From Labrenzia sp. THAF82 (GTDB lineage: Bacteria; Pseudomonadota; Alphaproteobacteria; Rhizobiales; Stappiaceae): a stretch of 64,000 nucleotides of DNA. Below the pieces are notes generated by a model, which ran no database searches, was not told the origin of the DNA, and worked only from the letters and a program-made list of their open reading frames with translations. The position numbers and the translations under genes are program-made. Shown piece by piece: positions 18,778 through 27,853 of this stretch; the first letter of the stretch is position 1; the number at the start of each line of letters is the position of its first letter. The DNA lies in the NCBI RefSeq assembly GCF_009363435.1, contig NZ_CP045354.1:2136501-2200500 (forward strand). The letters are read 5' to 3'.

Positions 18778-19107
18778 AGTCTCCTCCCAGATTTCTGATT
18801 GTTTATCGATAAACCTAAAGTCAGTTGGGAGTCAAATTCTGATATTGAAACCTTTTAAGTGTCAGAAAAATATATTGAAAAAGAATAATTTGTATTTTTC
18901 TTGTCAAGAATGACAAAAATGATAAGACAATTAGGGACAACGTTACCATTCGGAGTTTCGAGTGACTGTGTCCGTCAAAAAATGCCCGGCAAGTGCAATC
19001 GATGCATATGGATACCAGCACGCAGTTCCAATTCGGCGTGTATCTGATCCGTTCGGCAAACGGCCTTGCAGAAACTAGAGTCCAGTTTCAAACAAAAAGA
19101 TCAAGCA
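18778..19107. other. AT-rich promoter region of the mannoside operon and glyoxalase
   Basis: About 330 bases between divergent genes. It holds the palindrome 18801-18814 and an AT-rich tract (about 18835-18920). No gene is convincing. Promoters for both directions must lie here. Confidence 0.6.
18801..18814. promoter_or_regulatory. Perfect palindrome GTTTATCGATAAAC, probable LacI operator
   Basis: A 14-base perfect palindrome with a central CG, 24 bases upstream of the binding-protein ATG. Central-CG symmetry is the typical LacI-family operator form. The only LacI-family gene in the window (11009) converges on this operon, which makes it the likely binder. Binding not shown. Confidence 0.7.
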
Positions 19108-19524
19108 ATGCAATATCTGCATACGATGCTCAGAGTTAGCGACCTTGAAAAGTCCATGGCGTTCTTTGAGCTTCTTGGTTTCAAGGAAACCGCCCGATAC
19201 GACGAGCCTGAAGCACGCTTCACGATTGTCATGATGGCACCTCCTGGAGGGGAGGACACGCCTGTTGAACTGACCTGGAATTATGACCCAGAGGATTTGG
19301 GGGAAGCGCGGTTCTTCGGTCACCTCGCCTATCAGGTCGATGACATCTATAGAACTTGCGAAGACCTTCAGGCAGCAGGTGTCACCATCAACCGTCCGCC
19401 GCGCGATGGCCGAATGGCCTTTGTGCGCACACCGGACAACCAATCGATCGAGTTCCTGCAAAAAGGTGACCCGCTTGAGGCGCGAGAACCCTGGGCGTCC
19501 ATGGAAAACACAGGAAAGTGGTGA
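19108..19524 (+). CDS. Glyoxalase I-like protein (lactoylglutathione lyase family)
   Basis: A 138-residue VOC-fold protein with two beta-alpha-beta-beta-beta modules. Metal-ligand positions typical of GloA are present: His in Q-Y-L-H-T-M-L-R-V, Glu in V-E-L-T-W-N-Y, His in F-G-H-L-A-Y, and Glu in S-I-E-F-L. GloA removes methylglyoxal with glutathione. ATG 19108 starts exactly where family proteins start; the frame is open further upstream. Hairpins follow the stop. Confidence 0.88.
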   Translation: MQYLHTMLRVSDLEKSMAFFELLGFKETARYDEPEARFTIVMMAPPGGEDTPVELTWNYDPEDLGEARFFGHLAYQVDDIYRTCEDLQAAGVTINRPPRDGRMAFVRTPDNQSIEFLQKGDPLEAREPWASMENTGKW

Positions 19525-19530
19525 TAACCA

Positions 19531-19586
19531 GGAAACCAAGGCTGGGTTTCCAACGCGTCGAGGCTACGCTATTGCAGTAGCCTCGA
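19531..19586 (+). terminator. Two hairpins after the glyoxalase gene
   Basis: GGAAACC (19531-19537) pairs with GGTTTCC (19544-19550), and TCGAGGCTAC (19558-19567) pairs with GTAGCCTCGA (19577-19586). Neither has a clear U-tract, so termination is possible but not certain. Confidence 0.4.
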
Positions 19587-19643
19587 GCATGATTAGGGTG
19601 TCAACTCTCCAGTGCTTTTCAGTGCACCAGCCATGGTCGGTGT

Positions 19644-19883
19644 TTACTCCGACCTGGCTTGGAGAGGTGCTGAAATCTGATGAACCTGCCCCTGTTTCAG
19701 GTTCTGGTTCTTGCTGCCCTGGCCATCCGTCCAGTCGTCTGGATTTGCCATTGCCGCTGCCGCAATCAATGCGGTCGCCAGGACGATGCCCAGGAGAATA
19801 GCCTGGAGGAGTGGGCGGGCTTCACTCAGTTCGTGTTTGTGCGAAGCAACTCTGCGTTTGCTCTGGTTCTGAACGCGAGACAT
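19644..19883 (-). CDS. Small membrane protein, hypothetical
   Basis: A 79-residue frame with a basic N-terminus (Q-S-K-R-R) and one strongly hydrophobic helix (A-I-L-L-G-I-V-L-A-T-A-L-I-A-A-A-A-M), followed by an Asn/Gln-rich tail. It lies 38 bases downstream of another small membrane protein on the same strand, suggesting a pair. No family recognised. The ribosome-binding site is poor, so reality is uncertain. Confidence 0.4.
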   Translation of the reverse strand: MSRVQNQSKRRVASHKHELSEARPLLQAILLGIVLATALIAAAAMANPDDWTDGQGSKNQNLKQGQVHQISAPLQARSE

Positions 19884-19921
19884 GATCAACCAGTTTTCTT
19901 GGTGATGGGATAGTGTTGGTT

Positions 19922-20152
19922 TTACCGGCTCTGCTCAGCCCGGTTCGAGGCTTCCGTCAATTCGTCGAAGACACGTCTGCCGAGCAGTTGCGTCAAGGTG
20001 ACCATGGCGAGAAACGCCGCAAACGGAAGACCGATACCTGGCTCAAGCAGCAAGGTTGTCCCGAGCAAAAGGACCGTTGCCAAGAGAAACAGTAAGGCGA
20101 GCGGTAAACCCGCTCCCGACAGTCTCTTTGTTTGTGTTTTTTGAACCGGCAT
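19922..20152 (-). CDS. Small two-helix membrane protein, hypothetical
   Basis: A 76-residue frame from ATG 20152, which has GGAGG five bases upstream; a longer start at 20242 is less likely. The basic N-terminus is followed by two hydrophobic segments (about 14-32 and 37-54), then an acidic amphipathic tail. Not recognised as a known family. Confidence 0.5.
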   Translation of the reverse strand: MPVQKTQTKRLSGAGLPLALLFLLATVLLLGTTLLLEPGIGLPFAAFLAMVTLTQLLGRRVFDELTEASNRAEQSR

Positions 20153-20396
20153 CACGGCCTCCATCACTTTGGATGGTCGCAATCTGATTGAAAATTGCGC
20201 CGCGACGCAGTCCTGAATCGGACTGAGGCCGTATGATTTCATGACAATTTTGCGGCAAATTCGAACGGTTTAAAACTCCGTTCAACGACCCGTTGTGCAG
20301 AGCGGCTGGATAATCGGTTTCGTTGCAAATCTCTATTTGCTGCCAGCCAGAAGAGCACCTGATTCTGGTGCTCGACTGGAGAACTTGTGCGAACGA

Positions 20397-20810
20397 TCAG
20401 TTCTTGTTTTGCAAGCTTACCGTCAGCTCCAGCTCTACTTGAAACTCTGGTGCGGCAAGCGCGGCAACGCCGATGCCGGTCAGGCTGGGCTTGGCCCCGT
20501 TGAAGAAATCAAGGATTGGCGGAAACACCTCATCCAATCGTTCAGGCGTCAAGTCGGTCACATAACAGCGCGCCATGGCAATGTCCGTTGCTTCGGCGCC
20601 AAGCGCCTGCAAGGCGGCTCCAGCATTTTCTGCAACGATGGCCGCTTGCTCCCGCAGGTTTTCGGGAACAGGTGACCCATCTGCCGGCAGCGCAACCTGA
20701 CCGGAAACGAATGCCAGCTTTCCGGTTTCAACAATGGAGATCTGGGAGTAGCCGATGGCCGTTGCGTCCGGCAATGAGGGCGGGTTCATTCTTTTGATCG
20801 TTTGTGTCAT
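20397..20810 (-). CDS. RidA/YjgF family protein
   Basis: A 137-residue Rid protein. F-V-S-G-Q-V-A-L, the alternating L-x-A-L-G helix, A-R-C-Y-V-T-D-L and the terminal P-E-F-Q-V-E-L-E-L match. RidA hydrolyses reactive enamine/imine intermediates from PLP enzymes; the Arg usually seen before the cis-Pro segment is replaced here by a C-Y-V-T context, so activity may differ. It is divergent from a TetR gene and probably controlled by it. Confidence 0.85.
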   Translation of the reverse strand: MTQTIKRMNPPSLPDATAIGYSQISIVETGKLAFVSGQVALPADGSPVPENLREQAAIVAENAGAALQALGAEATDIAMARCYVTDLTPERLDEVFPPILDFFNGAKPSLTGIGVAALAAPEFQVELELTVSLQNKN

Positions 20811-20858
20811 GGTTCACTTCATTCGTCTGATTTAACAATTCGATGATTTAGAAAAACA

Positions 20859-20870
20859 CTACAAATGTAG
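20859..20870. promoter_or_regulatory. Palindrome CTACAAATGTAG, possible TetR operator
   Basis: Five-base arms CTACA and TGTAG around AA, in the 73-base gap between the divergent RidA and TetR genes and just upstream of the TetR start. Position fits an autoregulatory operator. The arms are short. Confidence 0.4.
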
Positions 20871-20883
20871 AGATTTTGTGGCA

Positions 20884-21459
20884 ATGAAAAAAACGGACCG
20901 CCGAATGCTGATTTTGGATGCTGTCATTACGCTCCTCGCGGAAAGGGGCTTGGATGGCGTTACCCATCGTGCAGTCGACGAAGTTGCGAAGATTCCCCAA
21001 GGATCAACATCCTATTACTATCGAAGGAAGCCGGACCTTCTGAACGCGGCTTGCGAATACCTTGCGGAATTGCTCGAAAAGGACTGCGATGAGCTTCAAG
21101 TCGGTTTTTCCGAAAGGGCCGCAAGCGAAGGCGTCGATGCGGCGGTTGAATATGTGGCTGAGGAACTCGCAGATTATACCGATGGCGCCAGGCATTTGTT
21201 CCTGGCGCGCCTGGAATTGACTCTCGCAGCTGCGCGACAGGATTACCTTGCAGGTGCAGGCGAAAAGCTGGCTCAAGCGGCAAGAAGACCCATCGCATTT
21301 TTTCTGAAACTCATCTCAGGCGGCAGGACGGATGTACCGATCGAGACATGTGCGGGGCTTATCGATGGCATCTCTCTCATGTACGCCACCAACCAGGGCC
21401 CGAAACCGTCCAAGGAGCAAATAGCCTCCATATTCCGGACAGTCCTCGGTGAAAAGTGA
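20884..21459 (+). CDS. TetR-family transcriptional regulator
   Basis: About 191 residues. The N-terminal helix-turn-helix runs I-L-D-A-V-I-T-L-L-A-E-R-G-L-D-G-V-T-H-R and then A-V-A-type recognition ending G-S-T-S-Y-Y-Y-R-R-K-P-D-L-L, a TetR hallmark. The C-terminal ligand domain is not identifiable. ATG 20884 or GTG 20878 are possible starts. Divergent from ridA-like gene at 20810, a probable target. Confidence 0.88.
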   Translation: MKKTDRRMLILDAVITLLAERGLDGVTHRAVDEVAKIPQGSTSYYYRRKPDLLNAACEYLAELLEKDCDELQVGFSERAASEGVDAAVEYVAEELADYTDGARHLFLARLELTLAAARQDYLAGAGEKLAQAARRPIAFFLKLISGGRTDVPIETCAGLIDGISLMYATNQGPKPSKEQIASIFRTVLGEK

Positions 21460-21713
21460 ACCTCAGCACGATCAAAGACCAGTCTGAATTCAATCGTCGG
21501 GCAGTTCTTTGATCGGGAAGTTTCAACAAGTGAAACCAGTGTTCTTGGTAAACAACTTGTTTATTTCAATTTTAGAAATAGATATATTTGTAAATAGTAT
21601 CCCTAATTCTACTTATCTTTTTGGATTTTATGGCAAGGTTTTAGTCTTTGTTTGTATTTGTCACACATACTCATCGTCACGGGAGAGCTTGCTAAAAACA
21701 GGTCAAGAGTGAA

Positions 21714-22844
21714 ATGACGATGAATGCGGCACAGGGCGCACTCGCAGAGACTTCGACAGCTTCAAAAGCTGAACCGGTAAAGGCTCCGGCGCTTGATGCA
21801 GACGGTCCGGCGCTCGCGCTTGCAGGCCTTCAGTTTTTCATAGCGGACATCAGCAAAAAGACACTGATTTGGCATGAAATCGGTTCCCAGAGCTTCAACA
21901 GTGAAGTGATGGACCTCCAGGAAGCGCCATCGAACCAGGCGTTGCGGCATTTGTCGCCGGAAGATCGGAAGACCATCTTGCATCTTGTACAAGGTGCGAT
22001 CAGAGACGGACAGGCAGGTCCGTTTGATGTGGGCGGTGGTCCCGACCATCGCATTCCAGGCATTCCAATCGTTGCGTATCGCTATGAGTTGCCGGATGGA
22101 AAGATCCTGGCAATTTGTTTTCCTTCAATCGGACAAAGCGACGACAATCCCGGCCGGATCGCACTTGGCTTGGCGCCAATACTCCAGCACTTCGTTGCAT
22201 CATCCACGCGTGTGGTGCTGCTGGTCGACAATTTCGGCTATGTGCGATTTGCCAGCGATGGCTTTTTGAAGAGTTTTCAAATTGACGATGCTCGACTGAT
22301 CCTCGGACGCAATATCGCCCACATACAAAACAGGGTCGGCCGGACGATCGTTTCACTGTCACTCGCTTCACTGACGCGGCGTGCGAGCGCGACAGGCCGG
22401 GGCAAGTTTCTGCTTGCCAGCAACGAGAGCCTGGAGCTGAAATACGATGCCATGTATTTTCGGGTCGGCGGAACTGTGGGTGGAGTGCTCTTTTCAGCCG
22501 GTCATGCCGGTGGCGATGTCGATTTCACAAAAGTCTTTGAAATCTGTAGTGCTCCAATGCTGGTGATCAACACCAAGACCCGTATGATCATTGCAGCGAA
22601 CAACGCGGCCATGAAAATCTACCATCTGACGTCAGATGCCATCGACAATCGACCGATTACCGAGACTCTGCTTCATGCCAATGATTACCAGGCATTGATC
22701 GGATCCGCCAAACAGGGCTCGGACGTTCCACTGTCGGTTTCGGTGAATATCCTCAACGGCCAAACCAAGAAGAAACGCTTCAAGTGTGCGCTGATTGATG
22801 AGACCACAAATGAGCCAAAACTGATCCTGGAAACGAGAAGCTGA
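21714..22844 (+). CDS. PAS-domain protein without visible output domain
   Basis: A 376-residue soluble protein. Two PAS-like modules are visible, one about residues 160-225 (V-V-L-L-V-D-N-F-G-Y-V-R-F-A-S) and one about 275-345 (F-E-I-C-S-A-P-M-L-V-I-N-T then I-I-A-A-N-N-A-A-M-K-I-Y). No histidine kinase, GGDEF or DNA-binding domain is seen, so it would signal through a partner. Its 3' end lies 7 bases from the convergent caspase-like gene. It is preceded by a 250-base AT-rich leader (21460-21713). Confidence 0.65.
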   Translation: MTMNAAQGALAETSTASKAEPVKAPALDADGPALALAGLQFFIADISKKTLIWHEIGSQSFNSEVMDLQEAPSNQALRHLSPEDRKTILHLVQGAIRDGQAGPFDVGGGPDHRIPGIPIVAYRYELPDGKILAICFPSIGQSDDNPGRIALGLAPILQHFVASSTRVVLLVDNFGYVRFASDGFLKSFQIDDARLILGRNIAHIQNRVGRTIVSLSLASLTRRASATGRGKFLLASNESLELKYDAMYFRVGGTVGGVLFSAGHAGGDVDFTKVFEICSAPMLVINTKTRMIIAANNAAMKIYHLTSDAIDNRPITETLLHANDYQALIGSAKQGSDVPLSVSVNILNGQTKKKRFKCALIDETTNEPKLILETRS

Positions 22845-22851
22845 GGATCGT

Positions 22852-24585
22852 TCAGTTCGTCTTCTCAGGCGGTTTCCGTTTCAGCTCAACGCGAACCCAC
22901 ATTTCGTCCTTGGGCCCATTGCGTTCAAGGCGTGGGCCGGTGAACCCCAAAGTAGACCCATAAGCGACAAACTCAGGCAGTGTCCCTCGGATCTCCACGG
23001 TTCTGACCTTTCGTTTTCCGAACAAATAGTCTGCTTCCAATCGTAAGGTGAGTTTCTTGTCTTGCGAGACGACGCCGCGAAAATTCGCAAAGGGATTGCG
23101 ATCGTCCTGACGGGAAGCACCGGCAAGATTGGTCCAATCCAGGAGAAAAAACTGGCCATCGCGAAACCGGAGATCGGCCGAAGACAAATGAGTTCTCGCA
23201 TTGACCTGATAGGGGTCTTCCGGGTGAGGGTTGAAGCGATGCACCTGGAGCTGCCAAAGGCCATCCAGCACCTTCGGCGTTTCCTCAAATACCTTGATCA
23301 GCTGCAAAAGTGCTGTCTGGTCGACGTAGCCGGTTTCCTCGATTTTCGTCGCAATCTGAAACTCGCGCAGGGCTGATCGCGACTTTGCACCAAAGACGCC
23401 GTCTTCGGTGCCAGCGTCGTGACCAAGCATGTTCAGGGCTGTTTGAATTTTCTTATATCCCTCAACACCCAAGCCCAGGCTCTGCTCGATCACGTCCGGT
23501 GCTGTACTGGCGACTGTCAGGGGCGCGCCCGTTCGGCTTGCCTCGCTCATGCGATCCAAAAGCGTCTGTGCTGATACGGTCAGTTCCGTCTGCTCTTGTG
23601 AGGCTCTGCTCGAACCGGATGTTTTCTTCTGCTGCAATTCCTTCAAAAGGCTGTCTGCGACATCTGAAGCGGCGGTTTTCGGGAACTGCTCAAGAATAGT
23701 CCGGTAGCCGATAACCGTATTGTTCCTGACGGCTTCCTTGAGTGCGAGCGTGGCTGCAGCTTCCCGCTCAACATCGTTGTCATAGGTAACCACAGGGGCG
23801 ACCAAAGCGCTGTTGTGAAAGAAGTAGAACTCTGATGACATGGAAGCGACGACTTCTGGCCGCTGTTGATGCCCGGTAGCCTCAAGCACATCACGCGTGA
23901 CCCGTTTCAGCATCGTCGAGACTTCAATATTCGGAGTGACAATGTGCTTTGCGAGCGCTGTCGTGAAGGGAGAATTGTGGGTGTCGCCATCCAGCGCGAC
24001 TTCATTCGGTTTCGTCGCAAACGCAACGAGAGAATTGGCAGTTTGCTCTGGGACCGCCAGGCCACGGCTTAGGCCAAGCGCACGCGCTCGCCCGGCAAGC
24101 TTCTGTCTCAGATTGTCGGCAAACGGATTGTTTCTGCAGGCATCGATGAATACAAGGCTCAATGGCACGTGTGTTTCCATCATGCCAATGATCTCGTTGA
24201 GGTTCTTGCCGCTCGTGACAACATCCTGCTGGTCTATGATGGCTGCGTCCGTCGCAAGCAGGAAGTTCTCTTCGCGAAACTGCATTCCGTGGCCTGCATA
24301 ATAGAACATGCCAGTCGAGGCGGATTGCAGATCCGTTTCGAATTTTCTCAAAGCAGCAGTGAATTTTTCAAAGCTTGCGTCTCTGACCAGATGCACACGA
24401 AATCCGAGATCCGTCAGTTTGTCCGCGATCAGGGTTGCATCGTTGATGGGGTTGCTCAATTGAGTTGCGTGGCGATAGCTGGCATTTCCGATCACGAGCG
24501 CGACACGGTCGCTTGCTGCCAAAGACGCGACAGGCTGCCAGAGCATGCCCAGGACCAATAGGAAAAGCAGTGTTGGTTTTTGCAT
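22852..24585 (-). CDS. Secreted caspase-family (C14) protein with peptidoglycan-binding domain
   Basis: A 577-residue protein. A signal peptide (residues 1-23) is followed by a caspase-like p20 domain (about 25-250): V-I-G-N-A-S-Y start, catalytic H99 in Y-Y-A-G-H-G and catalytic C150 in F-I-D-A-C-R-N-N-P-F. A middle helical linker leads to a PG_binding_1-type repeat (about 365-425, D-G-V-F-G-A-K-S-R-S-A-L-R-E-F-Q). The last 150 residues form an unassigned beta-rich domain. Both catalytic residues are intact. Family members cleave after Arg or Lys. The wall-binding domain and signal place it in the envelope. Confidence 0.87.
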   Translation of the reverse strand: MQKPTLLFLLVLGMLWQPVASLAASDRVALVIGNASYRHATQLSNPINDATLIADKLTDLGFRVHLVRDASFEKFTAALRKFETDLQSASTGMFYYAGHGMQFREENFLLATDAAIIDQQDVVTSGKNLNEIIGMMETHVPLSLVFIDACRNNPFADNLRQKLAGRARALGLSRGLAVPEQTANSLVAFATKPNEVALDGDTHNSPFTTALAKHIVTPNIEVSTMLKRVTRDVLEATGHQQRPEVVASMSSEFYFFHNSALVAPVVTYDNDVEREAAATLALKEAVRNNTVIGYRTILEQFPKTAASDVADSLLKELQQKKTSGSSRASQEQTELTVSAQTLLDRMSEASRTGAPLTVASTAPDVIEQSLGLGVEGYKKIQTALNMLGHDAGTEDGVFGAKSRSALREFQIATKIEETGYVDQTALLQLIKVFEETPKVLDGLWQLQVHRFNPHPEDPYQVNARTHLSSADLRFRDGQFFLLDWTNLAGASRQDDRNPFANFRGVVSQDKKLTLRLEADYLFGKRKVRTVEIRGTLPEFVAYGSTLGFTGPRLERNGPKDEMWVRVELKRKPPEKTN

Positions 24586-24663
24586 TGAGCCCCCGTTCGA
24601 TGCACCGGACCGGAAGATGCCATTTCTTCGTCCTCAAAGAGATCATGGGACGGTGCGGCGTGA

Positions 24664-26070
<1,407 letters not shown>

Positions 26071-26102
26071 TCATGTTGCCGATAGGCGCATGACGGATAA
26101 AG

Positions 26103-26127
26103 GAGCGGCTTTTGCCGCTCTTTTTTT
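26103..26127 (+). terminator. Rho-independent terminator of the aminotransferase gene
   Basis: GAGCGGC (26103-26109) and GCCGCTC (26114-26120) with a TTTT loop, followed by seven T. Confidence 0.92.
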
Positions 26128-26134
26128 GATTGGA

Positions 26135-27046
26135 TCAGGTCCCGCCTTTGTCGGTGTTTCGGAACAACAACCAGCCGGCCAGAAACGCGATGAGATCACC
26201 AAGAACGGTCACAAGCCGAAACAGAGCGGCTGCCAAAAGTGCGGTGTCTTGCATTTGCAGGCTGCTGAGAAGTGCAAAGAGGGTTGCTTCGCGCGTTCCC
26301 AGACCTCCCGGGGAGCCGGGTGTCAGATACCCAACAAGCCAAGCGAGGATTGCACTGCCGGCGAGGGCAGCCACCGGTGCAGGGGAGAGCATTAAAAAAA
26401 TTGCCGCAAATACTGTGCCGAGAAGTCCCATGAACAGGACAGACAGACCAAGACTGAAGGACAGATCCAACAGGACGGGCCGCAACTTCAGGCCCAAACG
26501 GTCTGAGAGGCCGACCGCAATCGCACTTGAGGCAAGAATTGCAAAACTTCCCAACCACCAAAGCCAAATTGGAATGAAGGGAAGGACCGCGCCAAGCTGG
26601 CCTGCACAACCCAGGATCATGATTGCCACGATGGCACCTGAGGGAATGATCGCCATTTCAAGCAAGGTTGCCTGAACGATATGACCGTCTTTCAAACCGT
26701 TGTCGCGAACATAGAGCCCGCGACCGATCAGATGAGCAACATTGCCTGGGAGATATTTGGCAACCTGTGTGATCAGAAATGAAGCGTAGGCCAGCTTCCG
26801 GTGAAGTGTACCGAATAGCTTCAAGATCCAATGCCAGCATTCTGCCAGAAGCAGCAGGCCCAGCGCGTAAATGAGAGCAAGGCTGAACAGGAGCGCTACA
26901 TCTTGGCCTGTTGGGCGCCACCCGGAAATTCCGGACCAATGCTTGCGCAACTCGAATGCAAGAAAAATCAATGCTGCCAGAAGCACAAAGCGTCCCACCC
27001 AAACGGCGAGCTTCTTCAAATTTGCTCGTTTGGCCAAGGCAGTCAT
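26135..27046 (-). CDS. Flippase-like membrane protein (LPG synthase TM / YbhN family)
   Basis: About 303 residues and seven to eight membrane helices. Q-V-A-K-Y-L-P-G-N-V-A-H and the late T-P-G-S-P-G-G-L-G-T-R-E motif mark the AglD/YbhN/LPG_synthase_TM family. These proteins move or help synthesise lipid-linked groups. ATG 27046 has GGAG 6 bases upstream. It is the last gene of a minus-strand cluster with a GT2 enzyme, a polytopic protein and a methyltransferase, which supports a role with a lipid-linked sugar. Confidence 0.82.
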   Translation of the reverse strand: MTALAKRANLKKLAVWVGRFVLLAALIFLAFELRKHWSGISGWRPTGQDVALLFSLALIYALGLLLLAECWHWILKLFGTLHRKLAYASFLITQVAKYLPGNVAHLIGRGLYVRDNGLKDGHIVQATLLEMAIIPSGAIVAIMILGCAGQLGAVLPFIPIWLWWLGSFAILASSAIAVGLSDRLGLKLRPVLLDLSFSLGLSVLFMGLLGTVFAAIFLMLSPAPVAALAGSAILAWLVGYLTPGSPGGLGTREATLFALLSSLQMQDTALLAAALFRLVTVLGDLIAFLAGWLLFRNTDKGGT

Positions 27047-27082
27047 TTCTTGCTCCGGCAGCGTCCTCACGGATTTAGACCT

Positions 27083-27853
27083 CTATGTCTTTGCCGTGCG
27101 TTTCGGTGAAAATGTCAACAAGGTGGTCTCGTCCGGATAGGGGAGCGAAGGCGTCAAACCTGCAAGATGCCGAGCAGCCAGACCGGAGGCGGCAATCGAC
27201 TGCCGGTAACGTTTGCGCTTCGAGTTGTCGAAGACAATCAAACCATCTGGTTTCAGGCGAGAGACTGCATGTTCCAGACATGCGCCGCGTGCACGACCGT
27301 CAATGACGATGAGGTCAAAGGCTTCATCCTGATCGAGGATCGATTTGGCATAGTCCTCGAATGATAATCCATTGTGACCGGGTTTGACCGAAAGGTACCG
27401 TGAGTCCGTTTTTGCTTGCACTTTCAAGGGCTCAATGAGGATGTGCGATAGGTTTGTTGCGCTGTTGGCCATGGCAAGCCGTGTTTGGACCAGAGAGTGC
27501 CAGCCGGCGTCGTGTTCTACACTGACCACGGTTCCAGCTCGCTTGGCCAGCCAAACGGTACTGGCGCCGGATCCATATTCAAAAACCCTTGCTTTTGACC
27601 TCGAAGCGAGGAAAGCCTCGGTTTCGTCGATTGCCCTATAGGTCCACCAAGGCACATCGAGGTCGATCAGGCCGTCGATATCGTGAATGGCAAACAGACT
27701 TCTGAGCCAGTGGGCGAACCGATGTTTCTTTGCCGAAGACTGCAGCCAGGACAGCAGCCCGGTGGCTCGGGCAAGTGGGTGCACAGCGCGGACGGCGCCG
27801 ACATAGAGTTGTTTGGCACTAGGCATTGGTGTGATGGCCCTGGATAACGTCAA
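27083..27853 (-). CDS. Class I SAM-dependent methyltransferase-like protein
   Basis: About 256 residues. Motif I is seen as V-F-E-Y-G-S-G-A-S-T, then the acidic V-S-V-E-H-D and the I-V-I-D-G-R-A-R strand. The TTG start at 27853 overlaps the upstream stop (TTGA) and has GAGG 8 bases before it; ATG 27826 is an alternative. It sits between the polytopic membrane protein and the flippase-like protein. Substrate unknown, possibly the lipid-linked sugar. Confidence 0.65.
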   Translation of the reverse strand: MTLSRAITPMPSAKQLYVGAVRAVHPLARATGLLSWLQSSAKKHRFAHWLRSLFAIHDIDGLIDLDVPWWTYRAIDETEAFLASRSKARVFEYGSGASTVWLAKRAGTVVSVEHDAGWHSLVQTRLAMANSATNLSHILIEPLKVQAKTDSRYLSVKPGHNGLSFEDYAKSILDQDEAFDLIVIDGRARGACLEHAVSRLKPDGLIVFDNSKRKRYRQSIAASGLAARHLAGLTPSLPYPDETTLLTFSPKRTAKT

